Shown here piece by piece: positions 17,434 to 25,733 of a stretch of DNA of 64,000 nucleotides. Both the position numbers and the translations under genes were made by a program. The stretch comes from UBA695 sp042691655 (GTDB taxonomy: Bacteria; Verrucomicrobiota; Verrucomicrobiia; Chthoniobacterales; Chthoniobacteraceae), in the NCBI GenBank assembly GCA_042691655.1, contig CP170506.1:2542001-2606000 (forward strand), in the 5' to 3' direction. A model generated the notes under the pieces. That model ran no database searches and was not told the origin of the DNA. It worked only from the letters and a program-made list of their open reading frames with translations. Position 1 is the first letter of the stretch. Each line of letters starts with the position of its first letter.

Positions 17434-18769
17434 TATTGAGCTTTCGGAGAACTTCGTAGGGGAGTGTGGCCGAGGCTAAAAATACCGGATTGCTGTAGGC
17501 CTCGACTTCGGGGCCAATACACTCCCACGGCGCGTTAAACTGTGGACCTTGCCTGAAATCCTCGCGCCGGAAATGGGCGATCATATCGTTGAATACCTTG
17601 GCGGCCAAATCGGGGTGGGTCTCCGCGAGAATCGCGATGAGCCATCCCGTGGGCGTATGCCAGAAGGCTCCGTTCTGATAGCGGTTGAGGGGCGTGTGGG
17701 TGCGTTCCCACGCACTGGTTGGTGAGGCATCATAGTTTGTGGGAACATGGCGTAGGGCCCCTTCATAACAAATGGTCCCTTCTTCCAAAGCCTGCACGAT
17801 GGATTTACGGGCCGCCTGGGCCGCGCCGCCGCGCAGAACGCCCAAGTAGAGCGCGTAAATGGTTCCCCATACGTCTGGCTGGCGTCCTACTTCCGTGGCC
17901 GCCATCAACCAGCCGCCAATCCGGTCCGAGTCGCCAAAAGTCGAGGGCAATCGCGGTGGAATCCGATCTGCGTCCGACTCCAGGGCGGCGACTCTGTTTT
18001 CTTCTCCAAGAAAACGCTCCAATTCCGCCATTTGCCGCGCTGCCCGCCAACGTAGCAGGGAGGCAAAAAGGAGATGTCCGGTCATATAGATCGAATCGCA
18101 AAAAATAAACCCTACCGCCCGCGCTGCCGCCTCCGTGGAAACCAGCCCCATTGCCCGATCGATCGCAGGTACCTCAAAGGCCCGTCGCAATCGCTCGATC
18201 AATGGAATGCCATTCACTACTTCCAATAGGAAGGCGCCATCCTGTGTTTCGTGCAGGATGTGCCGTGCGATCAGGATAAAATCATAGTGGTTGTTTACGG
18301 GAGGCCGCAGACCCCACCGTTCGCCGCCTTGATCTTCTCCGCTGGAATAGGTGCCGGGGAAAAAAATCGCCTCGCCGTTGAATAGAACATGGTCGGGGAT
18401 GGCAAAGGGGGGGACCACCGCGCTGCTTGCTAGCCGGCGTTCCTCGGGGCCATTCTGCGCCTTTGCGATCAGTCGCAAATGATGGTGCGCTTCTTCGGGC
18501 GTGACAAAGCCGGTCCCCAGGGTCATCGAAAAATCCTGGGTCCATACTGCCGGATAGCACTTCCGTCCTCCCGGACGAATCAACGTGTAATCCATACAGT
18601 TGCCGGGAATGGAGGGTTGTTGGCTCCCTGGCTCTTTCCCAACGGGATTCTTTTTTTGAGGACGTTGCCCCGGGTAGACACGCGATGCTTCAATCGCCGC
18701 CGCCGTGAATCCCGCCAGGAACTCCATGGAATCGGAATCCAGGAAATCGAAATGCGCTTTTGGAGTCAT
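17426..18769 (-). CDS. Putative six-hairpin glycosidase-like protein
   Basis: The 447-residue protein is rich in alpha-helical segments. Aromatic/acidic motifs typical of (alpha/alpha)6-barrel glycosidases are present, such as YPAVWTQDFSMTLG, LRPPVNNHYDFI and YQNGAFWHTPTGWLIAIL. I cannot name a family; proteins annotated as rhamnosidase-like or hypothetical six-hairpin enzymes are the nearest in appearance. No signal peptide is seen, so it probably acts on imported oligosaccharides. It is the first gene of the six-gene operon and faces the AraC regulator across a 96-base divergent promoter region. Confidence 0.5.
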   Translation of the reverse strand: MTPKAHFDFLDSDSMEFLAGFTAAAIEASRVYPGQRPQKKNPVGKEPGSQQPSIPGNCMDYTLIRPGGRKCYPAVWTQDFSMTLGTGFVTPEEAHHHLRLIAKAQNGPEERRLASSAVVPPFAIPDHVLFNGEAIFFPGTYSSGEDQGGERWGLRPPVNNHYDFILIARHILHETQDGAFLLEVVNGIPLIERLRRAFEVPAIDRAMGLVSTEAAARAVGFIFCDSIYMTGHLLFASLLRWRAARQMAELERFLGEENRVAALESDADRIPPRLPSTFGDSDRIGGWLMAATEVGRQPDVWGTIYALYLGVLRGGAAQAARKSIVQALEEGTICYEGALRHVPTNYDASPTSAWERTHTPLNRYQNGAFWHTPTGWLIAILAETHPDLAAKVFNDMIAHFRREDFRQGPQFNAPWECIGPEVEAYSNPVFLASATLPYEVLRKLNNE

Positions 18770-18865
18770 AAGTATTCGGGCTTGATGAGGAACAGGTTAA
18801 CAGGTCATAGTTAAAGACTCTTCTTGCTTCCAGTGCTGGATTCACCCGTATCCTGACTTTTCCTC

Positions 18866-19729
18866 GTGCCTCTCCGCTCAAATTCTGAAAATGTGAACAC
18901 TCGGTCCATCGGCTTTTATGTTGGCCATGGCCCCCAAAGCTGTATGGAGAGGGCGGATCAACATAATGAGATCGAGCTAAACTTTGTGGAGCGTGGTTCG
19001 TTGGTCCTCCAGCACGGACCGAATACAGTTACCGTTGCGGCGGGGAGCACGGTGCTTTATTGGGCAGCCATACCACACCAAGTCGTTGCGGTGGATCCTC
19101 ACACGGAAATCGCGTGGCTGGTGCTTCCCTTGGCATGGTTCCTCTCGTGGAATCTTGCCCCAACATTTAGCGGGCCTTTATTGCATGGACAAATACTGAA
19201 CATCCCTCCCGCTTCCGAGGGAGTCGTTTGTTCCCCACCGTTGAGACGCTGGGCGGAGGATTTTGCATCATCTTTGCCGGAGCTGCAAAAAGCGATTGAA
19301 CTGGAGCTTGAGGCTTTTTTCCGGCGGTTGGCCACGGGCGTGCTTGGCAAAACAGGCTCCACGCGCGGGTCGAAGGGAGGCGGCTTTCACCTTGACAAGA
19401 ATCAGAGCACCCGTGTCCAGCAAATGGTTCGGTTCATGACAGAACACTCGGCGGAATCCATTACAGTCTCCCAAATCGCGGGGGCTGCCGGATTGAACGC
19501 CGAATATGCGATGCGGCTCTTCCGAAAGAGTTGGGGCATGACGCTCTGGGACTTCCTTCTTCAACAACGTATTTGCCAAGCGCAGCGGTTGCTCGTGTTG
19601 AGCGATGCCAAGATCGTCGACATCGCATTCCAATGCGGCTTCGGCTCTGCGAGCCGCTTTTACAGCGCTTTTGCCAAGCAGTGTCGATGTTCTCCACTCG
19701 CATTCCGTAGGAAATGCTCACGGGAGTAA
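18866..19729 (+). CDS. AraC-family transcriptional regulator with N-terminal cupin
   Basis: The 287-residue protein has a cupin-like sensor domain (HNEIELNFVERGSLVLQHG, then IPHQVVAVDPHTEIAW) at residues 30-110 and a C-terminal double helix-turn-helix (residues about 185-285): ESITVSQIAGAAGLNAEYAM, then the second HTH KIVDIAFQCGFGSASRFYSA and the terminal SPLAFRR. It reads away from the catabolic operon beginning at 18769 and is its likely regulator, binding a sugar in the cupin pocket. The start at 18866 has no upstream in-frame alternative that adds conserved sequence. The 3' end is only 24 bases from the convergent SGNH gene. Confidence 0.85.
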   Translation: MPLRSNSENVNTRSIGFYVGHGPQSCMERADQHNEIELNFVERGSLVLQHGPNTVTVAAGSTVLYWAAIPHQVVAVDPHTEIAWLVLPLAWFLSWNLAPTFSGPLLHGQILNIPPASEGVVCSPPLRRWAEDFASSLPELQKAIELELEAFFRRLATGVLGKTGSTRGSKGGGFHLDKNQSTRVQQMVRFMTEHSAESITVSQIAGAAGLNAEYAMRLFRKSWGMTLWDFLLQQRICQAQRLLVLSDAKIVDIAFQCGFGSASRFYSAFAKQCRCSPLAFRRKCSRE

Positions 19730-19753
19730 TATGGCGCTGGCGCTTTGTCTTCT

Positions 19754-21103
19754 TTACGGCACCCAGTCACCGACAAAAAAGATGCCGCCCGCATACCAGT
19801 TTAACTCCGCATATTTGGCCGGGTTGGCCTTGAAATCGGCCCGGTTTGATTCCTTAAGAATGGATTCCTTGTCGATGGGGTCGCTCAGGAGCTTGATCTG
19901 CACTTCGTGGACTTCGTTGCGGGGTAGGTTGAAGCCTGCGTTGATGGACGATATCCGGTAATAGCTCCCGTAGGGGTCGATCCTGTTGTGCTGGCTGCTT
20001 TTCCCGTCGACGGTGATTTCCAGTTTTCCACAGCCCGGCCCGACGATATCGTAGATGGCAGCGCGCGTGCCTTTGAATCGGAAGGTGAGTTCCGCGCCCG
20101 GTTCCGCCTTCCAGAGTGAGGTCATAAAGCGGGTGAAATCCGATGCTCTAGGGCCATTGAAACCGCTGGGGGAGCCGGGGCCGGTGAGTTGCTGCCAGGG
20201 GCCGCTCATTTTCGCGTTTTCCAGCGGGACCATGGCGGCGTTTTCCAGATTGTCGGGGTCGATGGGGGCACGCAGGCTATGCGGTTCAAGATGGGCGGGG
20301 ACGGCTTGAATCAGCGGGATGGAGCGGATGATGGCTTCCGTGTAGAGCCGATGGCCGGTGTCTGTGAAGGGGTGGACGCCTTCGGGGGAGAAGGGGATCT
20401 TGCCGTCCTCACCGACGGGGATATTAGCGGTTCGGTCCAGTTCCTTCCCCGATACCTGCTCTACCTTGGCTCCCGGGGCCTTGAAGAGCAACGTGCCTTC
20501 TTTTTCCATCCGTGCCACCTCGATGCCGAGATGAATGGATGGGAGTTGGTATGTATCGGCGATCTGCTCCATGGTGCTTGCCGCCTGGCTCATCTGACCG
20601 CTTTGTACTTCTGGGAGTTCTCTTTCCGTCATCGTGTAGACGAAGCAGATGTCGCAATCGGGGTAGGCTTTGTAAATCTTCCGGACAATGCCTTCCATAC
20701 ATTGGGTGATCTCGACGGTGCGTGCCCCGGCGTCATTGACGGCGAATTCTACAAAGACCAGATCGGGCTTCTGGGGAAGGACATCGTGGTCCATCCGGAA
20801 GACCCCCATATTGGAGCCGGTCCCGCCGATGGCCGCGTAGATTTCCTCCAGTTTGGCGTTGGGATAAAGCTTTTGAAAGTGGGCGAGGCTTTGCACGCGC
20901 CAGCCCGCTTGGGCTGTGATACTGCCGCCCAGGTAGGCGATTTTGACGTTCTCGCCGCGTTGCAGCTTGGCGAAGAAATGGGGAAGGCCTTCCCTTGGGG
21001 TGCATTCCACGGCATCGCGCGCGGGAACCTGGGCGCGCAAAGAGGCGCTCAAAAAGGGGATTAGGGCGGAAAGGAGTAACGAGGTGCGGAGTCTGGAGGA
21101 CAT
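19754..21103 (-). CDS. Secreted two-domain SGNH hydrolase
   Basis: The 449-residue protein begins with a signal peptide (MSSRLRTSLLLSALIPFLSA, then SLRAQ). The SGNH domain has block I KIAYLGGSITAQAG (Ser about 60), GGTGSNMGVFR as block II, VFVEFAVNDAG as block III and SPEGVHPFTDTGHRLY as block V (His near 270). A C-terminal beta-sandwich (residues about 310-449), with WKAEPGAELTFRFKGTRAAI, resembles the accessory domain seen on exported acetyl-xylan-esterase-like proteins. The likely role is deacetylation of an extracellular polysaccharide. It lies 66 bases after the GntR/LacI-type regulator and may be cotranscribed with it. Confidence 0.8.
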   Translation of the reverse strand: MSSRLRTSLLLSALIPFLSASLRAQVPARDAVECTPREGLPHFFAKLQRGENVKIAYLGGSITAQAGWRVQSLAHFQKLYPNAKLEEIYAAIGGTGSNMGVFRMDHDVLPQKPDLVFVEFAVNDAGARTVEITQCMEGIVRKIYKAYPDCDICFVYTMTERELPEVQSGQMSQAASTMEQIADTYQLPSIHLGIEVARMEKEGTLLFKAPGAKVEQVSGKELDRTANIPVGEDGKIPFSPEGVHPFTDTGHRLYTEAIIRSIPLIQAVPAHLEPHSLRAPIDPDNLENAAMVPLENAKMSGPWQQLTGPGSPSGFNGPRASDFTRFMTSLWKAEPGAELTFRFKGTRAAIYDIVGPGCGKLEITVDGKSSQHNRIDPYGSYYRISSINAGFNLPRNEVHEVQIKLLSDPIDKESILKESNRADFKANPAKYAELNWYAGGIFFVGDWVP

Positions 21104-21169
21104 GATGGAGGTGTTTGAAGTGAAAGGGGAGGGGCGACGAAGTTTTTTTGGGGGCGAGAGCGGTGCCGA

Positions 21170-22288
21170 TTAGGGGTTGGCTGGCCGGTTGAGCGGGGCC
21201 GTCCCATTCATCTGTGCTTCGAGATCTTTAAACAAAGCGGCTACCATTTCCTCGGGGTCGAAGGGAAGAAGCGTGATAACATTCTCCCACGCGGAGAGCG
21301 TCGACGACCCTTTGTTGCAGTGAGAAGCCACTTTAAGCTGTTTGCCCAGCTTGATTCCGTTGCGGGCTAAAACGGGAAGCGCTCCCAGGGCCATCATGTC
21401 ATCGCTGATGACGAGGCCCTCGGGAAGATCCGCCGTGGCGATGCTTTTCTTAGTGCGGCAGCCGCAGTTTACAAGGAATCGCTTCGCCATCTCGCTGCCA
21501 AACTGTTCGTGAAGTTCCGCTGGAAAGGAATGGTCGTCGTTGATGGGAGCGTCAATCCAGAGCGTTTTTTCGGGCAATCCGAAACTTTTCAGTGCGGCAC
21601 AAAACATTTCCTTATGTTCCGCCATCGCTCCAAATAAGCCCACCGTGCGGCACCCCGCCTTTACCAGATTTTCAACACCGAGACAGATCAGCTTTCGATA
21701 ATCGAAATCAAAACATCCCTCAACAAAAGCGCCTGAGCGGGCTTTCGCCGTGACCAGGGGAATTCCCTGGCTTCGCAGCCATGCCTCCTGCTCCACACTG
21801 GACCGGGCGACTAGGATAATTCCGTCAATCTTGCCGTCTTTCACGGCGTCGACCAAGTCCTGATGGACGGGGACACTCGATCCATTAATCACGCCATTGG
21901 AGGCCGGAGTATCCAGGAAAAAGGAAAAGCGTTCATTGGAAGCAGTTGCCCGCGCGACGCTATATTGTAGCAGCAAGGAGCCGAACTGCGAGGTTGCCGC
22001 CGAGAAGATATTCTCACCAAAAACAAGCGCGACCCGCTTCTGCATTACGCCCGCCTCGACATAAATGCCGCTGCCCTGGAGGCAACGCAGCACCCCCCGG
22101 CCCTCCAATTGCTCCAGGCAGCGCGCCAGGGTGGCCCCCGTTACGCCCAATGCGCGCGAAAGCTCGCGAGCCGTCGGAAGCTTAGCTTCTGGGCCGAGGC
22201 GCCGGGCCAGATCGGTCAGTGCTTCGATTACCAAAGGTTGCTTGTGCCGGGAATTTCCGGGAATCGGTTGAAGGGTATCGAGAATCAT
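21170..22288 (-). CDS. GntR-type winged-helix regulator with LacI-like sensor domain
   Basis: The 372-residue protein has an N-terminal winged helix (residues about 15-80: EAKLPTARELSRALGVTGAT, then LARCLEQLEGRGVLRCLQGSGIY split over the recognition helix and wing). A periplasmic-binding-protein-like sensor domain follows, starting at KRVALVFGENIF, with VKAGCRTVGLFG and GLVISDDMMALGALPVL typical of LacI/GalR sugar-binding domains. This GntR-LacI hybrid is common in Verrucomicrobiota and Lentisphaerae. Its genes flank a GH29 fucosidase and a secreted esterase, so control of a fucose-containing glycan is plausible. A palindrome (ACCAATTGGT) just upstream may be its own operator. Confidence 0.82.
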   Translation of the reverse strand: MILDTLQPIPGNSRHKQPLVIEALTDLARRLGPEAKLPTARELSRALGVTGATLARCLEQLEGRGVLRCLQGSGIYVEAGVMQKRVALVFGENIFSAATSQFGSLLLQYSVARATASNERFSFFLDTPASNGVINGSSVPVHQDLVDAVKDGKIDGIILVARSSVEQEAWLRSQGIPLVTAKARSGAFVEGCFDFDYRKLICLGVENLVKAGCRTVGLFGAMAEHKEMFCAALKSFGLPEKTLWIDAPINDDHSFPAELHEQFGSEMAKRFLVNCGCRTKKSIATADLPEGLVISDDMMALGALPVLARNGIKLGKQLKVASHCNKGSSTLSAWENVITLLPFDPEEMVAALFKDLEAQMNGTAPLNRPANP

Positions 22289-22301
22289 TGGATTGTGCTA
22301 T

Positions 22302-22311
22302 ACCAATTGGT
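22302..22311. promoter_or_regulatory. Palindrome ACCAATTGGT upstream of the regulator
   Basis: A perfect 10-bp palindrome lies 13 bases before the regulator start codon, between that gene and the fucosidase stop. Its position suits autorepression; binding is not demonstrated. Confidence 0.4.
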
Positions 22312-22344
22312 CTATCGTGTCCCTTATTTAGTCAATCTAAAACT

Positions 22345-23748
22345 TTAGAAACGTTGTCCATTGCAGGCTCTGGCTGATTCTATAGGTGACGCCTTGCGCC
22401 CTCCCTTTGCCGGGCGGATTTTGCCATCGGCCCATACGGAGGAACCGCGTGCCGCGGCCCAACTCGCCATGCGCGAGGCATCGCCAGCCCAGAGTCGCTC
22501 GCGCGCCCAGGAATGGAGCTGGGGGGCTTCGTCGAACTCCAGCCTAATGACTGGAAATAAATCGCAGGGCGGGGTCGCGGGGAGGCCGGAGAGTTCCAGG
22601 CCGTCTCGAGTTTGCCTAACATCGATCGTGCGACCGTCGGAAACGAGGACCGCCTTTCTGCACGGTGTGGCAATGCCCGCGATGTGCGCGGTCGCGTTTC
22701 CCGGCCAGAACCGATAGATGAGGTACAGGTTGTTGCCGCGACGGGTCTGGAGGCCATAGGTGACGAATTCCGAAAAATCGCCGCGCTCGGTTCCATAAAT
22801 CGCTTCTCCATTGATCGCGAGCCAGCGCCCGATCCGCCGAAGCGCTTCCTCCGCGGGGGGGGGCACGTGGCCGTTCCCATCCGGCCCCACATTCAGTAAG
22901 AGATTTCCTCCCTTGGATGCGCTCTCGCAAAGGAGGTCAAGCAGTTGCTCCGCGGATCGGTAATGTTCCCCCCGTGCATAACCCCAGAGGCGCCATGTGG
23001 TGACTTGGCAGCTTTCCCACGCGCGGCCTTCCTCTGCGGTAATTTGGTGTTCGGGCGTGCCGAAATCGCCGAGTTCGGCCGACGCTCCGGCCTGCTCGCA
23101 TCCGCCGACCTGGAGCGAAGCATCCAGGCGGTTGTTGATGAGGATGTCCGGTTGCCAGCGCCGAATTTTCAAGACCAACTCCTCGCTATTCCACTGCTCG
23201 GCACTGTGGGGCCAGGGGCCGTCGAACCACAACACGTCGATCTTTCCGTATCCTGTGAGCAGCTCTTTTACCTGTGCGTGGACGTAGTCCTGGAAAACCG
23301 CCCAGCCCTGCGGGTCTTTCTCCTTCCCGAGCCAGTAGGCCGGGATCCGCCAATCTGCGAGTGAATAGTAAAGCCCTACCTTGAGGCCCGCCTCGTGGCA
23401 GGCGTCAACATACTCGCGTACGAAATCCCGCCCGGGGGCCTGCCGGAAAGAGGTATAGTCTGTTAAGGCACTGTTCCAAAGGCAATAGCCGTCGTGGTGG
23501 CGCGTGGTGAAAACGCAATACTTGGCTCCAGCCTCCTTGGCCAGAGCCACAATGGTCCGGGCGTCGAACGCGCAGGGGTTCCATGCGCAAGCCATGCGAG
23601 CGTAGGCCAGCTGATCAAGGTTTTCGCGGAAAAGAACCTGCTCGCCTCGGCCAACCGTTGCATAAGGCCCCCAGTGGATAAAAAGACCAAAACGGGCGGC
23701 GGAAAACCAGGAAGCAGAATCGAGAGAAGCAGCGTCTGAGAAAATCAT
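22345..23748 (-). CDS. GH29 alpha-L-fucosidase
   Basis: The 467-residue reading starts at ATG 23748; an ORF extension to 23814 adds 22 residues with no support. GH29 landmarks are RFGLFIHWGPYA near the N-terminus, FTTRHHDGYCLWNS, LKVGLYYSLADWR and the nucleophile motif DVLWFDGPWP (Asp near residue 190), then SKGGNLLLNVGPDGNGHVPP, typical of the barrel end, and a C-terminal beta domain. The family hydrolyses terminal alpha-L-fucose with retention. No clear signal peptide is present from this start, so it may be cytoplasmic. The gene lies immediately upstream of the GntR/LacI-type regulator on the same strand. Confidence 0.88.
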   Translation of the reverse strand: MIFSDAASLDSASWFSAARFGLFIHWGPYATVGRGEQVLFRENLDQLAYARMACAWNPCAFDARTIVALAKEAGAKYCVFTTRHHDGYCLWNSALTDYTSFRQAPGRDFVREYVDACHEAGLKVGLYYSLADWRIPAYWLGKEKDPQGWAVFQDYVHAQVKELLTGYGKIDVLWFDGPWPHSAEQWNSEELVLKIRRWQPDILINNRLDASLQVGGCEQAGASAELGDFGTPEHQITAEEGRAWESCQVTTWRLWGYARGEHYRSAEQLLDLLCESASKGGNLLLNVGPDGNGHVPPPAEEALRRIGRWLAINGEAIYGTERGDFSEFVTYGLQTRRGNNLYLIYRFWPGNATAHIAGIATPCRKAVLVSDGRTIDVRQTRDGLELSGLPATPPCDLFPVIRLEFDEAPQLHSWARERLWAGDASRMASWAAARGSSVWADGKIRPAKGGRKASPIESARACNGQRF

Positions 23749-23800
23749 GGTGGCGACAATATTCCCCAAATTTTCGATTGACTCAATAAAGAAATAGATC

Positions 23801-23818
23801 AATTGTCGTATCACAATT
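23801..23818. promoter_or_regulatory. Inverted repeat AATTGT-N6-ACAATT before the fucosidase
   Basis: An 18-bp dyad lies 53 bases upstream of the chosen fucosidase start in an A+T-rich promoter region. The adjoining word ATAGATCAAT recurs before the 36478 gene. A binding site for the adjacent GntR/LacI regulator is a reasonable guess. Confidence 0.35.
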
Positions 23819-24023
23819 AAATGACTCTTGATTCCCCCTCTCGATGCCTAATCCATTCCGACGCCAGTAACGCATAGGGTTTGAATTACCAATGAATGAA
23901 ACGCTGCCGGATAGGTTGCCAATGTGATCGTTTTTTCCAATAATGAAAAGCGTGGCAAACAACGCCCCCTTGCTTGTTCAATGCGAACGCTAGACAAACT
24001 CTAGATTGCCCCCACTTTGCTAA
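23819..24023. other. Intergenic region between fucosidase and MITE
   Basis: No gene is seen. This is the divergent promoter region between the fucosidase (left) and cassette 2 (right), interrupted by the MITE that follows. Confidence 0.4.
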
Positions 24024-24187
24024 TAGGCTGTTGAAAAATGAACAACGTCGATTTTGCGCATCTTTTTGTCCTGAGCGGCGTCGCTCGCTTGGCCTGTATT
24101 CATCGAATACAGGCGCTGCGCTAGGGCTCCTTGCTCAAGCCAAAAATCTGCTGCAAACTCTCCATTCTTGATTATTTCAACAGCCTA
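24024..24187. mobile_element. 164-bp MITE with CTAA target duplication
   Basis: The ends are TAGGCTGTTGAAA (24024-24036) and its exact complement (24175-24187), giving 13-bp terminal inverted repeats. The four bases on each side are CTAA (24020-24023 and 24188-24191), a clean target-site duplication. An internal hairpin CCTGTATTC/GAATACAGG lies in the middle (about 24093-24114). No coding capacity exists. It sits 32 bases upstream of the first gene of pseudopilin cassette 2. Confidence 0.75.
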
Positions 24188-24219
24188 CTAAGTGAATCTT
24201 GGAATCTCCCCCCTCGCTT

Positions 24220-24756
24220 ATGCACCCCGTCTCAAAATCTTTTGGTTTACGGAAATGTGCTCAGCCTTCAACGCTTCACCGAAGCGGAATCGCAGGGTGC
24301 GCTGTTGCGCGAAGAGCATTTTCCCTAGTCGAAGTGGTGCTTGCCTTGGGCATCATTTCCGTCTCTTTGCTGGCGGTCATGGGCCTGATGCCCGTGGGGC
24401 TGAAAACCATGCGGGAGGCGATGGACGCTACTGTCGAGAGCCAGATTCTTCAGAAAATCAACGCAGAAGCCTCGCTTACCCCCTTCAGCCAACTTGCGGC
24501 GAACTTCGCCGGTAAGACCTTTTATTATGACGAGTCGGGCTTGTTTCTCAGCAATTCGCCAGCAACCGCCCCCTCTGCGACACGTTATTGGGTGACGACA
24601 GACGTGACGAATCCCATCTACCCGGGGTCGAGCAACGCCGCCGTTTCAAACAACCTTTCCGCCCTCAGTATCTTGATCGTTAGCGCCGCGAGTTCAGGGG
24701 CTACGAACAAGGTCTCCCATGTTTGCAATGTCCAGATCCCGAATTCGGGCAATTGA
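24220..24756 (+). CDS. Verru_Chthon cassette protein B-like pseudopilin (cassette 2)
   Basis: From ATG 24220 the protein has 178 residues; a TTG at 24199 could add seven. The prepilin-type motif is AFSLVEVVLALGIISVSLLA (residues about 33-52), with Ala at -1 and Glu at +5. The stalk helix is followed by a small domain as in GspI/PilV-type minor pseudopilins. The same Ala(-1) is found in the B protein of cassette 1. The C gene starts 3 bases after the stop. The promoter region has been hit by a MITE 32 bases upstream, so expression may be driven from within the element or from beyond it. Confidence 0.82.
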   Translation: MHPVSKSFGLRKCAQPSTLHRSGIAGCAVARRAFSLVEVVLALGIISVSLLAVMGLMPVGLKTMREAMDATVESQILQKINAEASLTPFSQLAANFAGKTFYYDESGLFLSNSPATAPSATRYWVTTDVTNPIYPGSSNAAVSNNLSALSILIVSAASSGATNKVSHVCNVQIPNSGN

Positions 24757-24758
24757 TT

Positions 24759-25733
24759 ATGGCGGAATTTTTCCTCGAGAAACGCATGTTCAAGCGGGCT
24801 GCCGCTTTTACGCTTCTTGAGCTTTTTATATCCCTGGGCATCCTTGTTTTAATCCTGGTCGTAGTCTCCTCGGTGATCACACAGGCCTCCAGTTTGTGGC
24901 GGAACTCAACCAGCAGGGTCGAGGCCTTCCAATCGGCCCGGACTGGTTTTGAACTACTGACGAGCAGATTGAGCCAAGCGACGCTCAACACTTATCTCGA
25001 CTACGACAACGCCACTACCCCCACGACTTATTTGCGGAAGTCGGAGTTGGCCTTTGTCTGCGGATACTCCGGCACCTCCGGTTTCCCCGGCACCCTTGGC
25101 TGCGGACAGGCAATCTTCTTTCAGGCACCGCTTGGCTATGTATCTGACAAGACCTCTTACGGCCACTTGGGATCGCTGATGAATACCTGCGGCTACTATG
25201 TGCAGTATACCGTCAACAACACAATCCCCCCGCACGTTTCCCCGGCGGCGAATCCGTCCCGCTACCGGCTGATGCAATTGATGGTTCCCTCAGAGAGCGA
25301 CACGGTGTACACCGCCACTAATAATGACTGGGTTACTGGCTTTACCAATCAGTCGCGTCCTCTCGCGGATAACGTCATTGCGCTGATCATCCGCCAGCAA
25401 GATCCCGGCGCAGTATTGCCAGATATACCGGACCTAAGTAAGGACTATACTTATGATTCGCGCATTGCCGTGAGCGGAACCCAACAGGTCACCACCAATC
25501 AATTGCCTCCCGTTATTCAGGTAACGATGGTGGCGATCGACGAGCCCTCGGCGAAGCGGCTTGAGGAGAGACACTCGGATGACATCAGTGCGGCGCTCAA
25601 TGGAAAATTCCAGCTGACCTCAAGCTATACCGGAGATCTGGAGGACTTGGAAAGCGCACTGCGCAAGGCGCACATCCAGTATCGCATATTTTCCACCGCC
25701 ATACCCATCCGCGAATCGAAATGGACCAAATGA
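24759..25733 (+). CDS. Verru_Chthon cassette protein C-like pseudopilin (cassette 2)
   Basis: The 324-residue protein from ATG 24759 has a short leader (MAEFFLEKRMFKRAA) and then AFTLLELFISLGILVLIL, with Ala at -1 and Glu at +5. A second ATG at 24786 directly before the leader is possible. A helix FQSARTGFELLTSRLSQATL follows, as in GspJ/PilW-like proteins, and then a large globular domain. It corresponds to the C protein of cassette 1 in length and plan. The stop codon overlaps the D start (ATGA at 25730). It is predicted to be an inner-membrane-anchored minor pseudopilin after prepilin-peptidase processing. Confidence 0.84.
   Translation: MAEFFLEKRMFKRAAAFTLLELFISLGILVLILVVVSSVITQASSLWRNSTSRVEAFQSARTGFELLTSRLSQATLNTYLDYDNATTPTTYLRKSELAFVCGYSGTSGFPGTLGCGQAIFFQAPLGYVSDKTSYGHLGSLMNTCGYYVQYTVNNTIPPHVSPAANPSRYRLMQLMVPSESDTVYTATNNDWVTGFTNQSRPLADNVIALIIRQQDPGAVLPDIPDLSKDYTYDSRIAVSGTQQVTTNQLPPVIQVTMVAIDEPSAKRLEERHSDDISAALNGKFQLTSSYTGDLEDLESALRKAHIQYRIFSTAIPIRESKWTK

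Noticed and set aside
20189..21064. Plus-strand frame of 291 codons
   Set aside because: It is antisense to the secreted SGNH hydrolase, whose signal peptide and catalytic motifs are clear.
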